Source: Glandiceps talaboti (lineage: Eukaryota > Hemichordata > Enteropneusta > Spengelidae). From it: a stretch of DNA of 64,000 nucleotides. The notes under the pieces were generated by a model, which saw nothing but the letters and a program-made list of their open reading frames with translations, did no database searches and was not told the origin of the DNA. Every line of letters begins with the position of its first letter. Position 1 is the first letter of the stretch. Positions 37,676-48,700 of the stretch are shown here, one piece after another. The translations under genes were made by a program, and so were the position numbers. The stretch spans positions 12,101,151 to 12,165,150 of the forward strand of contig NC_135563.1 of assembly GCF_964340395.1 (NCBI RefSeq), written 5' to 3'.

Positions 37676-39414
37676 TAACCCCATGGTTTGAACCTGAGAG
37701 ATGAAGTTGCCATTTAAAATCCTAATCCTCCCACAGCTATTACCTTTTACAAGAGCTTAACCTGAAGAATAGGATAATTCCCTTATTACCTGTGCCATTC
37801 TTTTCATTAGTAGTAGATTTAGTTTTATACTAGTATGTTTAGTCATATTTACCCTTTTCATCTCTTTCATTCAATCTCAGGCGTATATTCAATTTATGTT
37901 GTTCTATTTGTAATTCACACGCTTTTGCTTAGTGGGAGTTCTTTTATTGTATAGATTTTTTTATGATTCCATTGAAGAAGCCTGTTGAATAAGGTGAGAA
38001 ACTAGTAGAAGAGTCAAACCATCTTTGTACTACTACAGATACAAGTTCTATAACAATTTAGTATATGGCCTACATCCCTTGGTATTGCTGAGTGATTTAC
38101 CATGATCTTTATGCTGTTGGTTTTCACCATGAAAATTAACAACAACTGTAAATAGCTTGATGAGCTTATAATTAATTAAACCTTTACAAAATAACAGTAC
38201 AACAATACAAATGACCTCAGACGAAGAATAAATACAACTACATTGTACTTGTCCTTTCAGTAAACCAGTCGAAGGCTTCACTGAACTCTGCATTTTTATA
38301 ACTGACAAGCAATTACCTGAATTCCTCTGGGATTTTGCATATGGTTACTGTCAACAGAGGCAAGCATTTATAAAATTCCCCAAAGAATTATCAGGCACCT
38401 TATTTCAATACCTTTCATAGTGATACTCCTAATGAGGAAACCTTTGTGTGACATTTACCTTTTTAATAATTTAATAATATATGATTGCTTATGAAGTGAC
38501 AGTTCTTTTAGATTGCTTTTGAATAAGTGCAAATTACATCAATATTGAATTGTATAGTAATGGAATAACCATCTACAATAGGTCCAATTTGAAATTAGAG
38601 TAAATATTAATTTGGTTTTTCCATAGGTCACCATGACATTACAACTTGCCACAGAGGGTGCACTATAGACCTAAATCGACATTTCAACATCTAACAAGCT
38701 GAAAACTATGCATTGCTGCTGTTATTGTTACTATTCAGAGTACTTACTTCGCAGATGTTGTGGTTAGTTTCTCAAAGTTGAATGTGAATATATATTGTAT
38801 GTGAGCAATATTGTGATACACCACTAGGAGAAAGCTGACCCACTGTGATAGGCCTTCAGTTCATTGACACAATTACCTTAACACAATACCTGTTAATTAG
38901 CAGGAATCAAAATGATAGATGGGAAGTAAAACAGCTGTTTGAATACATGATATACAACTGAAATGCTGACTAATTAAGTTCTTGGTCAATACAATAACAT
39001 TTTACCTTATGTTGGACCAAAAGGTCAACTTATTCTGTGTGTATCACTATAGTGTGTATGCACCTGTAATAATATGAATAATTATGTAGTGAATGAGGCA
39101 GAATTAAGTTGTGGTTTCAACCAGGAAATCAAATGATTGTTATTTCTATAATACCTTAGGAGTCAAATTCTATTTCAGATGTTAAGAATACATGTAGCAC
39201 ATTAGGTGCAGTGACACCATTGTATTGTGATTGACACTCCAATACATAGTACAACCTCTGTTCACCAATTCAAACTAAAATGAAAGGCTGCTGCCAAAAC
39301 ATGCACACTGACTTGGCAATCCCGATATCTTAGCTGAGAAGTAAAGTGTACATGTATTGGCAATCTTTGATTGTTGTAAACTTTATCTGGAGGACTTACG
39401 GAGTGTATATGACA
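37676..39414. other. Gene-poor, AT-rich
   Basis: A CATTGAAGAAGCCTGTTGAA segment near 37971-37990 resembles the 3' parts of some invertebrate retroelements, but no coding region accompanies it. No gene recognised. Confidence 0.45.
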
Positions 39415-39672
39415 GAATAACATGAAACGAGCACAAGATTTAGTGTGGTGTACTCATGGTATTTGCATGAATGCTTATGATGTTCTCTGTGGCCATACTT
39501 TCATGTGAGTTGTGACTGAAAGAGCAGCAGAAAACACTGCAAGCACAAGCAAATACCCCTTGGCACCCACAGTAGCACTCATGTGCCATGTGCTTCTGTT
39601 ATCATTGCATGTTTTTCTGAAACAGCAAATTTCCATAAAATCATACATGTATTGTTTGATCACATCATATAC
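39415..39672. repeat. Foldback repeat F2, second copy
   Basis: Shares ordered blocks with 35519-35785, including TGAAACAGCAAATTTCC and GCAGCAGAAAACACTGCAAG. Minus-strand translations of the two copies also share a VFSAxLSxxTxxKVxxQRT-like pattern, but this reflects the repeat and is not evidence of a gene. Confidence 0.65.
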
Positions 39673-39740
39673 AAGGAATGATTACATATTCAATATACTC
39701 TAGCTGCACTAGTATGGGTACGCATGTAATACCTGTATGT

Positions 39741-40034
39741 AATACTACCCTGGCAATTGCAGTCTCGGGTTACAAAGATTGATACAAACTAATATTATTG
39801 TTGTTCGATATCATAGATAACACAAATGGGTGATAGCAATGCCTCTGTTATGCAAATCTAATCACCCTGTAAGCAAGATACATGTAGCATAAACATTGAA
39901 AGTCTCAAATGGCACCCTACTGTTGAGTATAATTAAGTCTATTCAAAAGTTTATATCAACATGTCGCAACAATAGTTCAAGTTTAGTTTGTATCTATCTC
40001 GTAAACCGAGACCTTGATTGCCAGGATAGTAATA
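39741..40034. mobile_element. 294-bp element with about 50-bp terminal inverted repeats
   Basis: Left CCTGGCAATTGCAGTCTCGG ... GATACAAACTA is matched at the right by its reverse complement (TAGTTTGTATCTATCTC ... CGAGACCTTGATTGCCAGG). The interior (39840-39960) is related to 19530-19680 in a GLRX3 intron. Confidence 0.75.
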
Positions 40035-43000
40035 TGAGTTACCATATACATTGTACATTTCAAGTATTACCGGTACCACCTACATTATCTTAATATTTCC
40101 CATTTGCACACAAACTCACTAGAAACAGATAAAACTCACACACATTTGAATCAATTTCAGCATCTATCTTTATTATCTGGACAGATTATGATTGATATAC
40201 ATGTATAAAAATAGAATTAAATTTGAAGCAAGCACAATCAATAGAAAACATCAATATCAAAACATTTGTACAAAATTATACCACGAAAATCCAAACGTAT
40301 ACAATTCTAATCTATGTGATTATTGTTCCCATGTATATTTTTAACAATAAAAAAACAAAAAGAAATCAGAGAATTAAATGCCAATTTTTACCTTAAAATA
40401 AAACAAATCTGCTATGTTTGAAGACATAGACCCCAACACAAATATGCTGTTAATTGGTGTTTAAAATATGGTGCTTACAATTCACTGGCAAGTTTACAAC
40501 ATCACAATTGATACAATCGTGCTGTCTACTTTATACAAGTGATGTGAATCAAGCCAGACACACTACAGAAGAAAATAGACATTGGTTTTATACAGTACAA
40601 GATGTTGATATATGAGACAATGTAATACATGACTGGACGGCCTTTCTCTTATGACATGGATGTTGACAAGCACTTAATAAATGGTGCATTCATGTGGTCG
40701 CCATTTTGCCATAATAGTTAGGGTTGCAATATTGAGTAACTTGCATAATGTATCCTATTATAGTGTTTGACATTTGTGCCAGATTTGGTTGAAACTGAGT
40801 CATGGGTGTTAGCGATATAGCTGCAGATGGACGGACACACACACACACACACACGTGAGCACAGATGCATGCACGAACAGACGTGAGTCATTCTAATAAC
40901 AGTTCTGATGAGTAGCATACTAATTGAAATGCCATTCAATACATTGTTTTCAACATATGCCATACTTGCACACTAAACACTAAACTGTCATGTATATCTT
41001 AAAAAACCGAAAATGTATATTAACTAAATCAGAACTGATATGAGATGTCATTTAGTATCTGTATGAGTTACAGAGTTGAAAAGTATGTACATAAAATCAA
41101 ACAATAAACATATCACATGATACACGCTATTGACACTGAAAATCAGTAACGTGTACAACAACTTTAATCTTTCAAAGTATAATTCAATAATATGCGATGC
41201 ATATTTTACTTATATAATATAACTGAATGTTAGCAGGGATGATTAATATATATAATGTGTAATATATGTGTATGTATCAACATTGAAATGTAAACTGTGG
41301 AAACACTAAACAAACTCAAATTTTGCAAAAGCGAAACTGCAGCTTTTGTCCCCACAAACTCCAGTGCTTTGCTGTGAACAATATATTTCTGAACTAGATT
41401 CAGACTGCCTTCTCTACAGGTAGTCTCTGTAGAATTCTGAATGGTCAACTACTCTGAACACTGCATAATCACATAACATATCAGTTCAAGTGAGACCAAA
41501 GATAACAAGCAATCGCCATCTTAGATCTGCCATATTAAATTGTGTATATGACCCTTTTATGTATACATTCACACAATATTCTCTGTGGTTGATCATGAGA
41601 TCGTCTCAGCCAATGACAGTGCAGATGGCAATTACTAGTTACCATTATGTATGTGATGCAAGTACCGTGTACACAGGAACCAGCAAATATGGTCAACTTT
41701 GCCATTGTTTCTTGCAAGGAGAGAACACTGGCTGGCCAGGTTGACCCTCCAGCCTGTTCCAGAGGCTATTAATGATACCAATGTCTTTCATATGGTACAT
41801 TATTGCTGTATTAAACAGCAAATCATGTTATAATATAAAGTACATATCAACATTTTCAGCTTTCACCATCAATGCACTTAATACCAATGGTGATCATATA
41901 CATACACATGTAGATCTCTAAACACTTATAAAAAGACTAACTGTTGAAAAACGTTATTTTGAACAAACTAAAAAATTAACATCTGTATTGTGAAATTGAC
42001 AGAAAGGAAAGTGATTATCTTTGTGAATAATGTTGTTCTTTTCTCATTTGTCTCAGATTTCACACAATGTGAAATTTATTGAAAAATGAAGTATGAAACG
42101 TATCTACAATGTAATATACGTCGTAAAAGTGTACAATCGAGAATGAACTGTGTAAATGCATTATTAAATAAGAATACTGGATTGCAGAAAATGTGATGAT
42201 CAAACATACAAATCTTACATCACCCAATACAAGTGTATACCATATTTTTTTCTAGGTTATGTTACCCCTGCACATTAAAACTCTCATGCAATATTTGTCA
42301 TTCTGAGGCTCCATGTATAGAATCACACTTCAAAATTAACGAACATGGGGTAAAGTTTGTGGTTATCATTAGTACATGCAATTTAAGCTGAACTTGAAAT
42401 TCATTTGAGTTTTATTAGATTTCCATCCCATGTTACCGAAGTTCCAAAACACTGAACTATGTGTACAACATCAAACGAAACTATCTGATTATGGATTTTA
42501 GCATCCTATAGTGTTTTTCTTTAGTTTCTGCCAACTTTCTCGACAAATGAGAGAATTTTTATTTGACCATTGGACTATTTATATACATTTGCTTGATGGG
42601 ACATTTATTTATAAAACCAAACACCAAAACCCATGACTGTGTGTATATATTCAGAAAATAGACTTGATATGAGAATATATTTTCTATTTCTAGATCGTAA
42701 CGTATATTGAAAGTTTTAATATGTCCATATTATATTGTACAATGACACTTTTACTGTTGATAAACATCATTGGAACTTAAACTTTGAAAACTAAAATTTC
42801 TGTTCTGTTAGAATATATTGGTTGGTAGAACAGGTGGTGGAGGGTCTATGATAGAACACAACTCTATGTCAGAATTTCATCAAAACAAACAGTTGTATAC
42901 AAGCTTTTTTTTATAATCAGTGTCCAATTATTATATAATATGAAACTGACTAGCTACACATGCATGGCTGGTAACTGGAATGCAGTACATAATGGATTAA

Positions 43001-44084
43001 TTACAGTGAAGCATATAAATTTTGAAAAACTTAAAGTAAAATCAAATATTAAATTCTGGCCTACCTACCCTATTTTCTGGTCATGTTATTGGAAACATTG
43101 TTTATATTTTGCTTAAGTATCAGTATTTTGATAACAGCGTAATATGAAATGTATCTTTCATGTACATGTATCAAACGTGCACATGATTTTACAGACAGAT
43201 CATTACACCTTTTAAAGGTCTTCACACACTCAAAATAAGTAATAGTATATACATTGTCAAAAATATTTTATATCTTTTCATCATACAAACAGAATTTGAA
43301 TCAAAACATACTTTTCCAAAATATGGATTTTACAGAATTTGGCAAGAGAGTTCAAGTACATCACTCCAGAATAACTAAATATAATTTTGTTGAACTTGAA
43401 AAGCATCATTATTAACAGTTGAAGGATATATTTGAGATAGAACAAAGAAAATACTGAAAATTAAAGACTTCAAACCCATCACCCTTTAATGTGTTTATTA
43501 TACAATTAAAATAAAAATATTTTCAAAAATGGTAACCTAGTCAAAATATGATGTATAATCTAGGTGATATATATATTTTTCTGACCAACAAAATATTAAT
43601 ATACTATAGTATAATACTTAATATAACCTACAAATTTGATAATGTAAAACAGAAGTTTCCACATGGGTAAGTATGACTTTAGGGACATATAGATTACTTT
43701 GCTGATCTATAATAACATTGGGCAGATATAAATATGACATTTCCTTTTTTACCAATAAACAAAATTTCTGCTCTTTATCTGTATTTTTTCTTTCTCCAAA
43801 CACTTCAAAAGATAATATACCCCCCCCCCCCTCAGAAATGTATAATGCTTTAACAATAAACATAAAACAAATTCATCTTTATATGCAAATTAAGCTGTAC
43901 TAGCTGCAACTAGAACTTTTTTTCTTAAAAACTGTATTGTTACATATAATGACTTACTCTTAATATCGAACACATTGAACAGTATTGTACAACCTGTGGT
44001 TAAAAAATATTTATGTAGCTTTACACATAAATGACACAAGAAATCCGATCAAATGGATTTCAATTTTTTCAATTAGCAAACTAT
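40035..44084. other. Gene-poor, AT-rich; (AC)10 and poly(C)
   Basis: Contains an AC dinucleotide run at 40835-40854 and twelve C at 43820-43831. No exon, RNA gene or mobile element can be supported. Short open frames have no domain or splice context. Confidence 0.5.
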
Positions 44085-44265
44085 AGAGCACTTAGACGAA
44101 ATGCTCTGAAGTTTTATAAACATACGTGTAGGTCAAGATTGCAACTGAGGCAGAACTTTTTCAGCCAGCATCATGTTGGAATGAATTACCTGATTGTGTG
44201 GTGACTTCTAGAACAAGCAATGCTTTCAATGCAAATTTGGATTGGTATTGGACAGATAGGGGCAT
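44085..44265 (+). pseudogene. LINE reverse-transcriptase C-terminal remnant
   Basis: Translates as RSRLQLRQNFFSQ and, after a one-base frame change, as SCWNELPDCVVTSRTSNAFN, the usual C-terminal signature (RxxFFSxR..WNxLP..VV.A.S.N.FK) of CR1-like LINE polyproteins. The frame change and short length make it a decayed copy. Confidence 0.6.
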
Positions 44266-44354
44266 ATCAAGCTAAGCTTGTAATGAACCCATTAATTTCG
44301 GACTCAAACCCAAACACTGAGTCTGCAACAAAACATCCGTGCTCTCAATGCAAT

Positions 44355-44510
44355 GATGATTTCAACCTGTTGCTGTATTACTTCTGGCTACAATCAACCT
44401 CTAATCAATATGTACAATGTCTAATTATTAGTATTTTCAATTTGAATGTATAGTTGGTGGTCTGATCGGAAAAAAAATAATACCCAGGTTACAGCTAGTG
44501 CAGCTTTAAA
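44355..44510 (+). repeat. Dispersed repeat family R1, copy D
   Basis: Contains ATTTCAACCTGTTGCT, CAATCAACCTCTAATCAA, TACAATGTCTAATTATTAGT, a GTTGGTGGTCTGATCGGAAA block and the tail TTACAGCTAGTGCAGCTTTA. It is the cleanest match to the R1 3' half. Confidence 0.65.
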
Positions 44511-45569
44511 CTGAAAATGAACATAGCGATCAATTTCACTTCTGATTTTCTAGTTAGGCAAGAATTATGAATATCAAGCTTTTTAAGAAAAAAAATAAGA
44601 TATTAAAAAAGGTTGTGAACATCTTCTTATTTTTGTAGTTTTACCGCTCACTTTTAACGATGCTGTTTACAGTTTACAAATCTTAGTCATACATCTTTAT
44701 TCAATTACCGGTATATCTCTTTCCCCCTTATTTATTCAAAAGATATCAAACTTATTTTAAGTATCTAAGAAATGCACATAAATTTCAACTGAGTTAATCA
44801 ATTTTATAAATCTCGGTCACATTTTCACCCGAATAAATCTCTTTTAGTTACACTTACACCTTTTTAATAATATATATCTCTGAATAAAAATATATTTAAA
44901 ATAAAATAAATTTAAGGAAATTATGTGATAGAAGATGAATTTTGATTTGAAATATCAGAATCCTCAAGATTCTTGGTTAACAATATAATACAGCCATTTA
45001 CCACATGTATCAATATGCCATATTCAGGTTATGGATTTTTTAAATATACTTTGGCCACTAGGACTGAGTGCTATTTGGAAGCAAGGGCCACACCTGTGAA
45101 AAAAAGTGCCATTTCCCAGTGTTTCAAGGCTAAAGTTGATGGTTTTCCAAGCCAATCTGAACTGAATAGTTCTGTTTTTTGCAATTTTCCAGATAATGCA
45201 TATTTATTTTATGCATCTGCTTCCTATAGTGCCACGTCATTGGAATTCATGACCAAAGTTTTAGTCCTCATTTTTCCTTATCTAGGGACCATTTTGTGAA
45301 ACTTCTTTAAAAAATTGCTGCAACATAAGTAAGCAGAATATGGCATATTACGTTTCACTGGTAACATCTCGCCTAAAAATATCTGAAAAAACTCATTCAC
45401 CTGTATCCCATCTCTATTTCCCCACACATTTTTTGATGAGAGTGTGTATATAGTAAGTCTCTCAGCCTGATAATAGAACTTTTTACATCCTTTTCATATT
45501 TGGAGAGTTTATGCATTTTTACACTATCAGTTATAACAGCATTTGATTTTTCAAAAAATACAGTATGAT
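44511..45569. other. 3' flank of the Deltex gene, no other gene
   Basis: A 108-codon plus-strand frame (44973-45299) has no recognisable domain. On the minus strand AATAAA at 45203-45208 is a possible distal poly(A) signal for the Deltex gene, and another AATAAA (45736-45741) overlaps that gene's stop codon. Confidence 0.45.
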
Positions 45570-45604
45570 ACAAATTATTTGATACTGAGTATCAAATAAT
45601 TTGT
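45570..45604. repeat. Perfect 17-bp palindrome with one-base centre
   Basis: ACAAATTATTTGATACT, a single G, then the exact reverse complement. It lies about 130 bases past the Deltex gene stop, so probably in its 3' UTR. Confidence 0.85.
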
Positions 45605-45736
45605 GAAGCCACAGATGGTAAAATCAAAAACAGAGGTAACATACTGTGTACACTGTAATGTGTACATACAAAATATAATAAAAGGGTTTACTTTATGACA
45701 GTTGCTATAGTAACCAGTTGTAGGCGTATCTTATCT

Positions 45737-48700
45737 TTATTTAATTCCTTTAGCTGCAAGTTCTTCTTTGACTCTCCTAAGGTAGAATGGGTCAGGGTAA
45801 CCATGACTGAAAACAAAAAACAGAAAAATAATCAGATCTTATACAGGTTGCTATTTTTCAAGTATTTCCACAGGGAGCAGGAGCCATGTGATTGTGCACT
45901 ATAGACATCCCTCAACTCTCTTGATCATACATTACAGGCACTGTTAGTGCATATAATTACAGCATTCACATAGCAACCTCTGTCCTACCAGGTCCCCAAT
46001 CTATGCAGTTTGGCTGACTTGGGAACAATCATGTTCAAATCTTGCTCAAAGACTTTAGTCATTCCGAAACAAACAGCAATGGGGGAGGCTTGAACCAGAC
46101 TTGTAGATTTTGAGTGGGGGTGGGGGTGGGTGGTGGAGGCTACTTAAATGTACACCATCTGACCATCATGACTCCACTGCAGGTAGTTATTTGAATTAAT
46201 ATCCACAGTTTTCCTTTACTTTACATTAAATCACACTAGAATACTATGAGGAAAAATGAAAGCCAAACATACTTAGCAGGTCCACCATGACGACTAGTCT
46301 TTTGATGAATATCATTCCACACCACTGCATTGTCCAAACCAGTAGTCAGAGACTGACCAATTGTGAATAACAACTTGGATTTGAAAGCTCTCTGTAACAA
46401 CTTGAGTACTTCTCGACCTTGAGTATTATCTGGTAGGTAAGCTCTTCTTTTCGTACCTTGATATGGCCTTCCTGGATTAGGATGTTCATTCTGTTGAAAA
46501 TATGAAATCATAATTATACAAGTCATGTAGTTAGAGTATGCTTAGCTGTAGCAGTCAATCATCATAGAGTCTGTTAGAGGCATTGGCAGATGTTGATGCT
46601 TTATACATGGATACATGTAAAAATAAATCCTGGGAAACAAAGAAAGTTGGGAAGCCTACATGTACATAGGCCTTAACTATCTACTCCTACAGAGTTGCAT
46701 AGGGGGCTGTTATAATAATTACGAGGAAATTTCTACAAGGCCATACATAATATTGGTAATAGGTTGCCAAATAACATTAAACATGTATATGTATAAGCCA
46801 TAAACATGTTTTCATTATGTAGACTGAAGTATAATTGCACACTTACGGTTTGTGTACCATTAGGGAAATTATATGTGATAATGATAGTGCCACATCCACC
46901 ATAACCAGGAAGTTGCCTGCCTTTATCTACACTGACTTCAATAGTTCCCTCGGGCTGGTTACCTATCATTGGTCCATAAATATAACCACACACAGGACAC
47001 ACTGGCTTATGATCCATTGCTGTATCTATACAAGTTTTGCAGAAGGTGTGTTGACACTTTGGGAGCGTCTTGGCATTGGTGACTCCCTGGAAACAGATTG
47101 GACATTCTCGGACAATTGTAGTAAGGTTAGGTGTTGCAGATCTTGGTCGCTGTACTCTTCTTGTAAGTTGCTGTTTTGCATGTGAAGTTGTTGATGATGA
47201 TGATGATGGAGCTGGATTGACTGTAGAAGCTTGGACCTTGAGTGAACTCTTATCTTTCTCTCCCATTTTGAGCTGCAAGCAGTCATAGCAGTCGCGGCTG
47301 TATTTTTTACAGGTGGAACAAATAAAATGCGGGCAATCTCTCATAGTGTTCAGATTACGATGGGTACGACAAAGTTGACATCGTCTAACCGTACTTCCTT
47401 TCTCTAAGATGCCAGAAGACGGCTTCTTCCTATCAAGGGATGACGATCTCCCTGCTCTAGTTGAGCCATCAGCTGTTTTGGGTCGACCTCTTTCAAGGCT
47501 TCGTGTACGTGTTCTTGCCCCTCTGATGTTGATCGGTGAAAATTCATCATCGACCAAGAGATTATCCAACATTTTCTGAGTCTCTCTGGATCTCTCCCGA
47601 GACTGAGGACCATGCTCATGTTCTTCTAAAATTTCTCGCACCAACGCTTCTTTGTCTTGTGCTGAAACCAGTTTAGATGGATCACCACCAACGGCTCCTT
47701 GATCACCTGTTGATGTAAATGCACCGATTGTTGCTCTCATAGGTTTCATTGGCGCATTCTCTGTTGTGGATCGTCTGTAGTGCCTGTAGCTATCTGCTGT
47801 CTTTGGCCGAAGACCTGGTTGGATTTTTTCTCCGGTAATTCCTGCTCGAGGTGAAGATGCCGATTTTGTTGGAACATATTTATCTAGATCAGCAGAAACT
47901 TTGTACTGCTTGAAAGCTGACTTCCCCTTTGTGTCAGTAGGCATTGGTTTCTTCTGTGTCTCTCTGGTCTCTTTTCGAGGACTTGTATATCTAGCAGATG
48001 AAGAGAGATTTTTGTGTCTATCAGCCTCATCTTCCCGAGGTCGAGAAGATCTTTCAGATGAGAACAATCTTCTGTCTGTCTCACCACGATCGTCCATAGT
48101 CGGTGATCCCCTTAACAATGATGGTGGGGGAGTACTTGGTCTTTTTCGTACCAGAGGGACATCAGAACGTTGTTCTTGGGTAACGATTTCCCGAGGCGTG
48201 CCAGGTCTGGGTCTATCAGCTGCTCCACGACTCAATGGTCTTGGCTCTTCTAGTCGGACACAGCCTGCAAGTTGAAGATTCTCCTGGAATACTTTTCTCA
48301 TGTCATTCACAGTAGATTTCTCATAATCAACAAAGTGTATATCAGTGAGGGTCAAATTTCCATTACTTCTTGGGTGCTCTTTGCTGAATTCCATGACAGC
48401 ATCAAACATAGCTTGTGCCACCATGTCCAAAGGTACTCCAAATATCCCTGTCAAAACACATACATGATGTAGATGCATGTAGTAAATTAACAATTCATTT
48501 CTGAGCTCAATATCATTGGTATTATTTTTCCATGACACAAAAAGCATGTACACTGAGTACATGTATATAAGTACTCTCACAAGTATGGGAGATTTCCAAC
48601 TACATCATCAAGGTGTCAAAATTGGTGCTATTTTCTATCTTTGCTAACTTTCAACTCAGTGACAAAGTATAGATGTGCTACATTGAACAAAGTCATTAGG

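Noticed and set aside
35570-39663. Pair of similar minus-strand peptides at 35570-35767 and 39475-39663
   Set aside because: The similarity comes from the F2 foldback repeat; there is no start or splice context or conserved domain.
44973-45299. 108-codon plus frame opposite the Deltex 3' flank
   Set aside because: No domain or family resemblance; composition is that of open AT-rich DNA.
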